This document shows, piece by piece, positions 41,213 through 51,411 of a stretch of 64,000 nucleotides of DNA. Both the position numbers and the translations under genes were made by a program. The number at the start of each line of letters is the position of its first letter. Position 1 is the first letter of the stretch. The notes below the pieces were generated by a model. It had not been told where the DNA came from. It worked only from the letters and a program-made list of their open reading frames with translations, and did not search any database. This DNA comes from Bog-473 sp963781955 (GTDB lineage: Bacteria; Actinomycetota; Acidimicrobiia; Acidimicrobiales; RAAP-2): contig CAWAHU010000001.1 of the NCBI GenBank assembly GCA_963781955.1, positions 124,001 through 188,000 of the forward strand, read 5' to 3'.

Positions 41213-42330
41213 GTGACGGTCACCGAAGTTCGTCCCGATGATGAAGCCCTTCGAGTCGAGCGCCGAGCGCGCGTGCTTGCCGAGATGGAGGCCGAAGGGA
41301 TCGATGTGCTCGTCGTCGGGCGGGAGGGAAATGCTCGGTACGTTTCGGGAGCACCGCGGCTCTGGACTGCGGGCTCTCGCGCGTTCGGCCCCGGGTGTGT
41401 CCTCGTACGCTCGACTGGGTTGGTCCATCTCCTGAGCACCTGGGACGAAGGAGTCCCCGACGAGATCCCTCATGAGAACCTGTACGGGATCTCGTTCAAC
41501 GCCATGAACTTCTTGTCGGCGCTCCAGAGGGTCGATGGCGCCGCGGATGCTCGAAGAGTGGCCACGGACGGTCTCACGCCGTCTTCCGCCCGGCTCCTGC
41601 CGAAGGCGTTCCCGTCGGCCGAGCTGGTTGACGGTGAGCCGCTGCTAGCGCCGAGTCCGACGCATCAAGTTGCCCGGAGAGGTCGACGCGATCCGTGCCT
41701 CGGTCCGCATCGCGGAGAGTTCGCTGGGCAAGGCACAGGCGGCGCTCGCTCCGCGCGATCACCGAGCGGCAGCTCACCGGGGTGTTCATGGAGGCCATGG
41801 CGTCGGCGGGGGTCACGACCCCGGCCGTGCAGGATGTTGCCTGGATCACGTCGCGACAGCACCCGTGGCGCAGAGTGGGGCGTGACGCGCCGGCCGAGCG
41901 AGGCGACCTCGTGGCCTTCGACGCCGCGGTGCTCCGTGGCGGATACGTCGGAGAGCTGGGGCGGACGTTCGCTGTGGGATGCGACATCGACCGTGAGCTG
42001 TCCCGGCTCCAGCATGAACTGTGGGACCGGCTCCTCGCTGCATGCCGAGCCGGGCGGGCCATGAGCGAGCTCCTGGAGGCCTACGACGCGGCCGGCCTCT
42101 CGCCGCCTCCGATGCCGGTGGCGCAAGGGTTGGGTCTCGGCTTCGACCTGCCCCTGGTGACGCACGACTTGCCCCTCTCCGCAGCGGAGGAGCACTTCGA
42201 GGTGGGCATGGTGTTCACGCTGACGGCCTTCGTTTGGAAAGAGGGCGTGGGCGCGCTGTACGGCCAGGAACCGGTGCACCTCAGCGCAACCGGACCCGAG
42301 TTGCTGTCGGCGATACCGTTCGCGACGTAA
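41213..42330 (+). pseudogene. M24-fold protein lacking most metal ligands (creatinase-like), two frameshifts
   Basis: About 371 residues after correction, paralogous to the preceding M24 enzyme. The N-terminal domain (EGIDVLVVGREGNARYVSG) is in one frame. LPGEVDAIRASVRIAESSLG reads in a second, and ITERQLTGVFMEAMASAG to the end in a third. Surplus C at about 41657 and 41754 would explain both jumps. The metal site is mostly lost: FDAAVL keeps the first Asp, VGELGRT has Glu for Asp, AQGLGLG has Gln for His, and the LEP glutamate is gone. Creatinase is a known metal-free M24 member, so this could be a non-metallo amidinohydrolase-like enzyme or a partner subunit of the active paralogue. The GTG start is seven bases after the preceding stop. 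Confidence 0.78.
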
Positions 42331-42351
42331 ACGACGTAAGGAGCTCCTGAC

Positions 42352-43323
42352 GTGACTACTGCCGACATCCCGCCACCGGAGGACATCATCCTCTACGAGA
42401 AGGACCCGAGCACCCGGATCGCCACGATCACCCTGAACCGCCCCGACCAACTCAACAGCCCGACGATCGGCGCACGCAAGCGCTACGCCGACCTCATCTT
42501 CAAGGCGAGCATCGACGACGACGTCAAGGTTCTCGTCGTGCGGGGCATCGGCGATCACCTGGGTTCGGGCGCCGACCTCGACGAGCTGATGGCGAAGCAG
42601 GCCGCCGGCGTCTCACTTGAGGAGGAGTTCGGACTTGATGAGGATGACGACGTCGTCATGCCGAGTGCACGCTCATACCGCGCCGGGGCGTCACTCCTGC
42701 ACTGGTACGGCAACACGAGGTCGGGCTGTCGTAGCCTCCAGGACTTCAAGAAGATCAGCATCCTCGAGGTCAAGGGATACTGCTACGGCTGGCACTTCTA
42801 CCAGGCAGCCGATGCGGATCTGGTGATCTCGTCCGACGACGCTCTGTTCGGGCATCCGGCGTTCCGTTACGTCGGCTACGCCCCCAGGATGTGGCAGTGG
42901 GCCATGATGATGGGCTTGCGGAAGTTCCAAGAGATGGTCTTCACCGGCCGGCCTTTTACGGCGCAGGACATGTACGACTGCAACTTCGTGAACAGCGTCG
43001 TGCCCCGCGCCGAACTCGAGGCAGAGGTGGAGAAGTACGCCCTGGCGTGTGCGCGTACGAGGCCGACCGACACCGTGTTCGTGCAGAAGGTCTTCTTCGA
43101 GATCATGAAGCAGCATCAAGGGGAGTACATGGGCAGCCTGCTCAGTGCATGGCTCGAGTCGATGGGCGGGGTCCTTCGCAACGATGACGACGGCAGGCGG
43201 GCGACGCTCAGCAATGAGACGATGGACGCCGGCTTGAACCGTGCGGTCAAGGACAACGACAGCGCGTTCCCTCCCGAATGGCGGTTGAGCCGGTCGGGCC
43301 GTCGACGCACCGACGCCGGCTGA
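42352..43323 (+). CDS. Enoyl-CoA hydratase/isomerase family protein
   Basis: A 323-residue crotonase, longer than the usual 260. The LNRPDQLNSPTIGAR loop, the oxyanion GIGDHLGSGADLDE and a second motif in VKGYCYGWHFYQAADAD are present. About 40 acidic residues are inserted after the first oxyanion loop. That insertion and the long C-terminus resemble the crotonase at 22676. The second-loop GxCxGxG-like pattern lacks the usual glycine run, so hydratase activity should not be assumed; C-C cleavage or dehalogenase-like reactions also occur in this fold. GTG 42352 has AAGGAGCTCC upstream. CaiB starts two bases after its stop. Confidence 0.87.
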   Translation: MTTADIPPPEDIILYEKDPSTRIATITLNRPDQLNSPTIGARKRYADLIFKASIDDDVKVLVVRGIGDHLGSGADLDELMAKQAAGVSLEEEFGLDEDDDVVMPSARSYRAGASLLHWYGNTRSGCRSLQDFKKISILEVKGYCYGWHFYQAADADLVISSDDALFGHPAFRYVGYAPRMWQWAMMMGLRKFQEMVFTGRPFTAQDMYDCNFVNSVVPRAELEAEVEKYALACARTRPTDTVFVQKVFFEIMKQHQGEYMGSLLSAWLESMGGVLRNDDDGRRATLSNETMDAGLNRAVKDNDSAFPPEWRLSRSGRRRTDAG

Positions 43324-43325
43324 CC

Positions 43326-45761
43326 GTGGCTCTGCTCGACCCCGGCCCGTCGGGGGGCCTGGCCGCCGTGCCGCCGCTGGACGGGGTTCGCGTGATCGAT
43401 CTCTCGACTGGGATCGGAGGGGCCTATTGCACGAAGCTGCTCTCCGACGGCGGCGCCGAGGTGATCAAGGTGGAGCCGCGCCAGGGCGACCCCTTGCGGC
43501 GCTGGTCGGCTTCGGGGGCCGAGGTCCCATCCGGGACCGACGGCGCGCTCTTCAATTTCCTCAGTACCTCGAAGCAGAGCGTGGTCGTGGATCCAAGGAA
43601 GGCGGACGAGGCGGCCTCCCTGCAAGGCCTCTTGGCGTCGGCGGAGGCCGTCGTCTGGTCCCGTGGCTCGGCAGTGGCAGAACACGAGACTCTCCATCCG
43701 CGTGCGATCCGGCGGGCACATCCGCACCTCGTCGTGACCTCGATCTCGCACTTCGGGCTCGAAGGCCCGTGGCACGACAAGGCGGCCACCGAATTCACCC
43801 TGCAGGCGTGGTCGGGCGGGATCATCGGGCTGGCACGGGGACGGCCCGACCGTGCACCCGTGCACGTGGCGGGTCAGATCGGGGAGTGGCTGTCGGGGCT
43901 GTTCGCGGCGATCGGGACCCTGGCGTCCGTCCGGCGCGACGGGCCGGACGGCGAGCTCGTCGACGTGTCGATGCTCGAAGCGTTGGCCGTCTGCCTCACC
44001 TACTATCCCGTGACCTTCAACGACCAACTCGGACGACCTATGCGACGCCGCCGGTACGTCCCGACACCGGGCGTCGGTGCCGCCCTCGACGGCCTGGTCG
44101 GGCTCGGGTGCGGGACGGGCCAACAATGGCTCGACTTCTGTGCCATGGTCGAGCACCCGGAGTGGACGAAGGATCCGAGGTTGTTCCTCGACCGGACAGC
44201 TCTGGCCCCGACGATCGACGCATGGATCTCGGAGCGCACGGTCGCGGAGGTGCTCGACCTGGCCTCTGCCTTCCGGATCCCCAACGCTCCAATCGCGAAC
44301 GGCTCGAACGTGACGAATCTGGAGCACTTCCGCTCCCGTGCGACGTTCGTCGCCAACCCGCGAGACGGCGCCGCGAACCCGGGTCCGCCGTTCCGGCTGG
44401 GTGCGGGGCGCCTGCGGCCGCCCGAACCCGCCCCTCGACTCGGCGCGCACTCGGTCGACGCGCTCGTGCCGCGCCAGGAGGCCCGTCGCCCCCGCTCACC
44501 TGGCGGGTCCTCCGGGCTGCCGTTCGAGGGCCTGCGCGTCCTGGACATGACCGCCTATTGGGCCGGGCCGTTCGCGAGCCACGTGCTCGCGCTCCTCGGA
44601 GCGGAGGTGATCCACCTCGAGTCATCGGCGCGACCCGACGGAGTCCGTCTCGTCGGCGGCGTGCCGCAGACGGAAGATCGGTTCTGGGAGCGAGGCCCGA
44701 TCTTCGCCGCGCTCAACACCAACAAGAAGAGCGTGACGATCGATGTCCGTCAACCACGCGGTGCCGACCTCGTGCGCCGGGTCGCGGCCACCTGCGACGT
44801 GGTGATCGAGAACTACACGCCTCGCGTCCTTGACCAGCTGGGTCTGGACTACGAGTCGCTCCGGGCTGATCGGCCGGATCTGATCATGCTCCGGATGCCC
44901 GGATTCGGCCTTGACGGCCCATGGCGTGACCTCGCAGCGTTCGCGTTCGTCATCGAGGACGCGTCGGGGCTCACGTGGCTCACGGGCCACCCGGATCTCC
45001 TGCCGATCGAGCCCTACTGCGTCGGGGATCCGAACGCCGGGATGCACGCCCTGTTCGGCCTGATGCTCGCGTTGCAACACCGGGAGCGGACGGGCGAGGG
45101 AGGACTTGTCGAGGCTGCCATGGTGGACGCCGCGCTGAACGTCTCTGCGGAACAGGCGATCGAGTTCTCGGCCTACGGAGGCCTCCTGTCCCGCAACGGG
45201 AACCGCGGGCCCTGCGCAGCGCCGCAGAACCTCTACCAGGTCAAGGGCCCCGACGAGTACGGCCGTGAGGACTGCTGGGTCGCCATCGCCGTCGCCACCG
45301 ACGAGCAGTGGATGTTGCTGCGCCACGCGTTGGGTGATCCGGAGTGGGCCGCCGATCCCGCACTGGCGTCCGTTGCGGGGCGCGTGGAGGCGCAAGACCG
45401 TATCGACACCCACCTGCAGGCGTGGTGCCAGGCACGGTCGGCGGACGAGGTCGTCGACGTCCTCTGGGGGGCCGGGGTGCCGGTGGCCAAGGTCATGCAG
45501 CCTCACCGCCAGCCCGAGCTCGCACAGCTCGAGTTCCGGAACTTCTTCGAGGAGGTGTCCCACCCAGTGATCGGGCCTTCTCGCTACAGCACGCTTCCAA
45601 TGCGGTTCTCGGGCGGCCCGGGAAGGCTTCACGAGCGGCCGGCTCCTCTCTTGGGCGAGCACACGGAGGAGATCCTGAGCGAGCTTGGCCTGACCCGGCC
45701 GGAGATGGACGAATTGGAAGCCGACGGGATCATCGGCGGCGCGCCCGTTGGTGCGACCTGA
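43326..45761 (+). CDS. Tandem CaiB/BaiF-type CoA-transferase (two family III domains in one chain)
   Basis: An 811-residue protein made of two family III CoA-transferase domains, about residues 15-370 and 405-800. These enzymes move CoA between acyl groups through an aspartyl-CoA thioester. The C-terminal half keeps the catalytic Asp in VGDPNAGMHALFG. Aligning the N-terminal half at VAGQIGEWLSGLFA puts Gln at that position, so the first domain is probably catalytically dead and may help dimer packing, since the family works as an interlocked dimer. GTG 43326 is two bases past the crotonase stop. The role is likely activation of the pathway acid to its CoA ester. Confidence 0.88.
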   Translation: MALLDPGPSGGLAAVPPLDGVRVIDLSTGIGGAYCTKLLSDGGAEVIKVEPRQGDPLRRWSASGAEVPSGTDGALFNFLSTSKQSVVVDPRKADEAASLQGLLASAEAVVWSRGSAVAEHETLHPRAIRRAHPHLVVTSISHFGLEGPWHDKAATEFTLQAWSGGIIGLARGRPDRAPVHVAGQIGEWLSGLFAAIGTLASVRRDGPDGELVDVSMLEALAVCLTYYPVTFNDQLGRPMRRRRYVPTPGVGAALDGLVGLGCGTGQQWLDFCAMVEHPEWTKDPRLFLDRTALAPTIDAWISERTVAEVLDLASAFRIPNAPIANGSNVTNLEHFRSRATFVANPRDGAANPGPPFRLGAGRLRPPEPAPRLGAHSVDALVPRQEARRPRSPGGSSGLPFEGLRVLDMTAYWAGPFASHVLALLGAEVIHLESSARPDGVRLVGGVPQTEDRFWERGPIFAALNTNKKSVTIDVRQPRGADLVRRVAATCDVVIENYTPRVLDQLGLDYESLRADRPDLIMLRMPGFGLDGPWRDLAAFAFVIEDASGLTWLTGHPDLLPIEPYCVGDPNAGMHALFGLMLALQHRERTGEGGLVEAAMVDAALNVSAEQAIEFSAYGGLLSRNGNRGPCAAPQNLYQVKGPDEYGREDCWVAIAVATDEQWMLLRHALGDPEWAADPALASVAGRVEAQDRIDTHLQAWCQARSADEVVDVLWGAGVPVAKVMQPHRQPELAQLEFRNFFEEVSHPVIGPSRYSTLPMRFSGGPGRLHERPAPLLGEHTEEILSELGLTRPEMDELEADGIIGGAPVGAT

Positions 45762-45778
45762 GTCCCGGCGACGAGCCG

Positions 45779-45784
45779 TATTCT
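45779..45784 (+). promoter_or_regulatory. -10 hexamer for a leaderless MarR transcript
   Basis: TATTCT is followed by six bases and the ATG at 45791, without a Shine-Dalgarno sequence. It lies 17 bases after the CaiB stop, so the MarR gene can be expressed on its own as well as by readthrough. Confidence 0.45.
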
Positions 45785-45790
45785 TCCACC

Positions 45791-46392
45791 ATGGGTTTCC
45801 AGGTAGCTCCGTTCGACGTCGTCGAGGCCTCCCGTCGCGTGTGGGTGGAGCGATGGGATCCGGAGGCCGCCTCGGGGATGGCCGTGTACGCCGCGATCCT
45901 TCGCTCCTATCAGTTGCTCAACGACCAGGTGAACGACGTCATGAGACGCCACGGCCTGACCTTCGCGCGCTACGAGGTGCTGACGTGGCTGGCCACGGAC
46001 CCGGAATCCGCCCTGACGCTCAGCTGGATCAGCAAGAGCCTGCGCATCCCCCCGGCGACGGTCACGAACATCATCGACCGTCTCGAGAGCGAGAACCTCG
46101 TTCGTCGAGCACCCCATCCATCGGACGCCCGCACCACGCTGGCCGTGATCACCTCACGAGGGCGCAAAGTCGCCACCGAGGCAACCCTGGACCTCAACGC
46201 GAGCGTCTACGAGCGCGTCGGGCTCACCGTGCCGCAACGTGACCAGCTGGTCGATCTCCTGGCTGCGCTGCGCGCCGCCGGCAACGAATTCGATGTCGAG
46301 CGGTCGAGCGAGATCCTCGAAGGGGTCGGGTCTCCCCCCCAGCCGGCACGGGTCGGCGGACTCGTCGCAAGAACGCATCCGAAGTGGCGTAG
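45791..46392 (+). CDS. MarR family transcriptional regulator (probable C-terminal frameshift)
   Basis: A winged-helix MarR regulator. The dimerisation helix (YAAILRSYQLLNDQVNDVM), the recognition region (LSWISKSLRIPPATVTNIID then RLESENLVRR) and the wing (HPSDARTTLAVITSRGRK) are clear within the first 130 residues. The open frame then runs on past the next gene's start, which is not credible. A run of seven C at 46334-46340 is the likely break: one more C would lead to a TAG at 46390-46392 and a 200-residue protein. The true end is therefore uncertain. The ATG follows a -10 hexamer by six bases. It may control the upstream operon or the mutase genes. Confidence 0.78.
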
Positions 46393-46464
46393 TGCCGCAC
46401 GTCACATTGAGCGGACTTTGTGCCCACCCCCCGTCCCACGCTGGCCGATGTTTCGGTGTCGAAC

Positions 46465-46470
46465 TAATGT
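46465..46470 (+). promoter_or_regulatory. -10 hexamer for a leaderless mutase transcript
   Basis: TAATGT is followed by six bases and then the GTG at 46477, with no ribosome-binding site. It is the fourth case in the window with this exact spacing. Confidence 0.5.
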
Positions 46471-46476
46471 GGCGCC

Positions 46477-48105
<1,629 letters not shown>

Positions 48106-48128
48106 GCGATGAGGGCTGCGAGCTCGGT

Positions 48129-48557
48129 GTGCCGCCCATGACCGGTCCCGGTGCCGAGCACCCCCTCCGGGTGCTCATGGCCAAGGTCGGCCTCGACGGG
48201 CACGACCGCGGCCTGCGGGTGGTGGCCCGCATCCTGCGCGACGCCGGGTGTGAGGTGGTCTACGCCGGCCTGCGCCAGACCCCCGAGTCCATCGCGGCGA
48301 CGAGCGCCGAAGAGGACGTCGACGTGGTCGGCGTGTCCATGCACAACGGCGCCCACCTCACCCTGGCCCCGCTCGTCGTGGCGGCGTTGCGCGGCGCCGG
48401 GCTCGACATCCCGGTGGTCATCGGCGGCATCGTGCCGCCCGAGGACGTCCCCGTCCTGCGGGCCGAGGGCGTGGCGGCCGTGCTCGGGCCGGGGGCCTCC
48501 AGCGAGGAGGTGGTGGCGTTGGTCCGGGCGGCGGCGGCCGGGACGGTGCCGGGCTGA
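48129..48557 (+). CDS. Cobalamin-binding small subunit of acyl-CoA mutase
   Basis: A 142-residue B12-binding domain. The base-off/His-on signature DxHxxG is Asp23, His25 and Gly28 in GLDGHDRG, and the GGIVPPEDVPVL and GPGASSEEVV segments match the rest of the Rossmann-like fold that holds the nucleotide tail. It completes the mutase encoded just upstream, as in IcmA/IcmB pairs. GTG 48129 is used; ATG 48138 is equally possible, and neither has a strong Shine-Dalgarno. It meets an LLM-class gene convergently. Confidence 0.92.
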   Translation: MPPMTGPGAEHPLRVLMAKVGLDGHDRGLRVVARILRDAGCEVVYAGLRQTPESIAATSAEEDVDVVGVSMHNGAHLTLAPLVVAALRGAGLDIPVVIGGIVPPEDVPVLRAEGVAAVLGPGASSEEVVALVRAAAAGTVPG

Positions 48558-48613
48558 GGCAGTCGGCCTGGCCTGGGTCCTGCCCGCAGAGGGACGCCGC
48601 GGCTCAGGAGCTC

Positions 48614-49507
48614 TCAGCCGTGCCGGGCCGGCCCCTCGAACGAGGTGACGACGCCTTCGCCGAACGCCTGGAGCGTCTCTGTGGCGCCGAAGTCGGCGAA
48701 CCACGCGTAGACCCGCTCCACACCGCGCCCGGCCAGGGTCGCGAAGTACTCGGCCAGCTCCGGGGCGGTCCCGACGACGACCTGGCGGCCCATGCGGCGC
48801 TGCGCCGTGGCGGTGATCACCTCACGCTGCGCCGGGTCGGTGACCAGCGCGCACTGGACCTGCACCGAGCAGCGGGCGTCACCGGCGCGCGGGCGCATCT
48901 CGTCGAGCTTGTCCATGATCCCGATGTGGACGTTCCACCAGGTGGCATGGGCGGCCACCAGCTCCATGGTCTTGCGCCCGGCGCCCCCGATCGTGATCGG
49001 GATCCGCCCCAGCGGCACGGGGTGCTGGCGGGCCCCGTGCAGGGTGAAGAACTCGCCCTGGTAGTCCACCGTGTCGCCCGTCCACAGCGCCGCGATGATC
49101 TCGAGCGTCTCCTTGAAGCGCGCCACCCGCTGCCTCGGGTCGGTGGTGCCGATGCCGAAGGTGGCGAACTCGGTCGGCACCGAGCCCCAGCCGATGCCGA
49201 GCTCGTAGCGGCCGCCCGACGCGTGGTCGAGGGACACCGACTCCCGCGCCAGCACCGCCGGGTGTCGGAAGGCGTCGCAGAGCACCAGCGCGCCCACCCC
49301 CAGCCGCTCGGTGTGGGCGGCCAGCCACGCATTGGTGACCGTGGCCTCGAACATGGGGGAGGTCTCGGCGAGCGGTGGGACCAGGTGGTCCATGCCGGCG
49401 ATCCCGGCGAATCCCACCGCCTCGGCGACTCGGGCGCGGGCGACCATGTCCTCCATGGTCATCCGCATCTGCGGGAGGTAGAGCCAGAACTCGAGCGCGG
49501 GTGCCAT
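48614..49507 (-). CDS. LLM-class (luciferase-like, F420/FMN) oxidoreductase
   Basis: A 297-residue luciferase-like monooxygenase-fold protein. The N-terminal EFWLYLPQMRMTMEDMV, the GIAGMDH strand end, ERLGVGALVLCDAFRHPAVL and GRYELGIGWG are characteristic, as is ITIGGAGRKTMELVA for cofactor phosphate binding. Many actinobacterial members use F420 and reduce or oxidise small molecules. ATG 49507 is preceded by TAGAGT ten bases upstream and no ribosome-binding site. A longer reading frame to 50947 is antisense to the next gene and not real. It is divergent from another LLM gene. Confidence 0.9.
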   Translation of the reverse strand: MAPALEFWLYLPQMRMTMEDMVARARVAEAVGFAGIAGMDHLVPPLAETSPMFEATVTNAWLAAHTERLGVGALVLCDAFRHPAVLARESVSLDHASGGRYELGIGWGSVPTEFATFGIGTTDPRQRVARFKETLEIIAALWTGDTVDYQGEFFTLHGARQHPVPLGRIPITIGGAGRKTMELVAAHATWWNVHIGIMDKLDEMRPRAGDARCSVQVQCALVTDPAQREVITATAQRRMGRQVVVGTAPELAEYFATLAGRGVERVYAWFADFGATETLQAFGEGVVTSFEGPARHG

Positions 49508-49642
49508 GGCGCCGGGGACTCTACCCGGCAGCGTTGCGTCGGGCCCAGGTACGCGAGACTGTCGCCGTCGCCTCCGCCGGCAAGTCCTGGCCCGGAGGCG
49601 TCGTGGTGCGCAGGCCGTGGCGCGCCGGGGGAGGGCGATCAC

Positions 49643-51007
49643 ATGAAGTTCGGGGTCTTCTACGAGCATCAGCTCCCGCGTCCGTGGGACGAGGGCAGCG
49701 AGCACCAGCTGCTGCAGGACGCGCTCGAGCAGGTGGAGCTGGCCGACCGCCTCGGTTTCGACGTCGTGTGGGAGGTCGAGCACCACTTCCTCGAGGAGTA
49801 CAGCCACTCGTCGGCGCCCGAGGTCTTCCTGGGAGCCTGCAGCCAGCGCACCAGGAACATCCGCTTGGGCCACGGGATCATCCAGACGGCCCCGGGCTAC
49901 AACCACCCGGCGCGCACGGCCGAGCGCGTGGCCACCTTGGACCTGATCTCGGGCGGGCGGGTCGAGTTCGGCTCGGGGGAGTCGGGGTCCGAGGCGGAGC
50001 TCGGCGGCTTCCTGGTCGATCCCGCCACCAAGCGCGAGGCCTGGCTCGAGGGGCTCGAGGTGGCGCTGCGGTGCATGACCGAGACCCCCTTCACCGGCGT
50101 CGACGGACGCTACGTGCAGATGCCGCCGCGCAACGTCGTCCCCAAGCCCATGCAGAAGCCCCACCCGCCGCTGTGGGTGGCCTGCTCGCGGCGCGACACC
50201 ATCCTGCTGGCGGCCGAGAAGGGGATCGGCGCCCTCACCTTCGCCTTCATCGACCCCGAAGAGGCGCGCAAGTGGGTCGGCGACTACGAGCAGGCACTGG
50301 CCGAGCGCTGCGTCCCGGTCGGCTTGGCGGTGAACCCCGCCATCGCCTGCGTGACCCAGATGATGTGCCACCCCGACGAGCAGGTGGCGCTCGACCGCGG
50401 GCTCGAAGGGGGGAACTTCTTCGGGTACTCGTTGGGCCACTACTACATCTTCGGGGAGCACCAACCCGGTGCGACCGACGTCTGGGCCGAATATCTCGAG
50501 CGCCGGGGCGAGCAGGGCTACTCGCCCGAGATCGAGACGGCGCTGCGCCAGGAGCGCCTGGGCGCCAGGCTCGCCGCCGGCGACCGCACCGGCCTGCGCG
50601 GGGCGACGGGCACGCCCGGGCAGGTGCGTGCCTACCTGGAGCGCTTCGAGCAGGCCGGCGTCGACCAGGTCATCTTCGTGCTGCAGGCCGGCCGGAACCG
50701 GCACGAGCACATCTGCGAGTCCCTCGAGTTGTTCGGGCACGAGGTGCTGCCCGCATTCAAGGAGCGTGACGAGGCCCAGGTACGGGCCAAGGAGGCCCGG
50801 GTCGCCCCGGCCGTGGAGGCGGCGCTGGCGCGCCGCGCCGCCTTGCCGCCGCCGCCAGCGCTCCCGGCGGACTACTCCTTCCCCGCCATCCCCCGCCGCT
50901 GGGCCGACGAGACCGGGAGCACCGAGTTGCGCGAGTGGCTCGAGCACTTCGCCGACGTGCAGGCCCGGGGCATGCGGGACGAGGATCTCGGGATCCTCGG
51001 CAGCTGA
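49643..51007 (+). CDS. LLM-class flavin/F420-dependent oxidoreductase
   Basis: A 454-residue member of the luciferase-like family, with KFGVFYEHQLPRPW at the start, DVVWEVEHHFLEEYSHSSAP (the bacterial luciferase-type EHH), RLGHGIIQTAPGYNHPAR, and GRVEFGSGESGS. A C-terminal tail of about 70 residues extends past the barrel. ATG 49643 follows GGGGGAGGGCG. The EHH and long form resemble alkanal- or flavin-dependent monooxygenases more than F420 reductases, so an oxygenase role is possible. It precedes the CsoR gene by 70 bases but is not obviously linked to metal handling. Confidence 0.9.
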   Translation: MKFGVFYEHQLPRPWDEGSEHQLLQDALEQVELADRLGFDVVWEVEHHFLEEYSHSSAPEVFLGACSQRTRNIRLGHGIIQTAPGYNHPARTAERVATLDLISGGRVEFGSGESGSEAELGGFLVDPATKREAWLEGLEVALRCMTETPFTGVDGRYVQMPPRNVVPKPMQKPHPPLWVACSRRDTILLAAEKGIGALTFAFIDPEEARKWVGDYEQALAERCVPVGLAVNPAIACVTQMMCHPDEQVALDRGLEGGNFFGYSLGHYYIFGEHQPGATDVWAEYLERRGEQGYSPEIETALRQERLGARLAAGDRTGLRGATGTPGQVRAYLERFEQAGVDQVIFVLQAGRNRHEHICESLELFGHEVLPAFKERDEAQVRAKEARVAPAVEAALARRAALPPPPALPADYSFPAIPRRWADETGSTELREWLEHFADVQARGMRDEDLGILGS

Positions 51008-51062
51008 GCACGGCGCCCTACCCCGGGACCTCGCGTACCTGCGCTGCCGTCCGTCTCTCTTG

Positions 51063-51079
51063 ATACCCTCTAGGGGTAT
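51063..51079 (+). promoter_or_regulatory. CsoR-type operator overlapping -10 and start codon
   Basis: ATACCC (51063-51068) and GGGTAT (51074-51079) form an inverted repeat with a five-base centre, similar to known copper-responsive CsoR sites with GGG/CCC arms. TACCCT (51064-51069) can serve as -10, eight bases before the ATG at 51078, which lies inside the right arm. A bound repressor would block its own promoter and start codon. Confidence 0.65.
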
Positions 51080-51407
51080 GGGGTACTGGGCGGCAGCCCG
51101 GGCCGGAAAGGGGAAGGACGGCGTGCGTCCCGGCTACATCGACGACAAGGAAGCCCTCCAGAAGCGCTTGCGCAGGGTGGAAGGCCAGGTGAGGGGCCTG
51201 CAGCGCATGATCGAGGAGGACCGGTACTGCATCGAGATACTCGAGCAGGTCTCCGCGGTCACCAGAGCGCTCCAGGCGGTCGCCCTCGAATTGCTCGACG
51301 ACCACCTGGCCCACTGCGTGTCCGACGCCGTGCGGGCCGGCGGGCCCGACGCCGACGAGAAGCTGCGCGAGGCCTCGTCCGCCATCGGCCGCCTCGTGCG
51401 CTCCTGA
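51078..51407 (+). CDS. csoR: CsoR family metal-sensing transcriptional repressor
   Basis: A 109-residue four-helix regulator of the CsoR/RcnR family (DUF156). The copper ligands of CsoR are present as Cys51, His76 and Cys80, in YCIEIL and DHLAHC, so Cu(I) sensing is favoured over nickel/cobalt. The RLRRVEGQVRGLQRMIEEDR helix is the family hallmark. A longer in-frame reading upstream is antisense-like GC-rich sequence. The operator covers the start codon, indicating autorepression. It is four bases before the permease gene, which it should also control. Confidence 0.92.
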   Translation: MGYWAAARAGKGKDGVRPGYIDDKEALQKRLRRVEGQVRGLQRMIEEDRYCIEILEQVSAVTRALQAVALELLDDHLAHCVSDAVRAGGPDADEKLREASSAIGRLVRS

Positions 51408-51411
51408 GCCC

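Noticed and set aside
48614..50947. Extension of the LLM-class gene to 777 codons on the minus strand
   Set aside because: The region beyond 49507 is antisense to the second LLM gene and shows no family similarity; the conserved start is at 49507.
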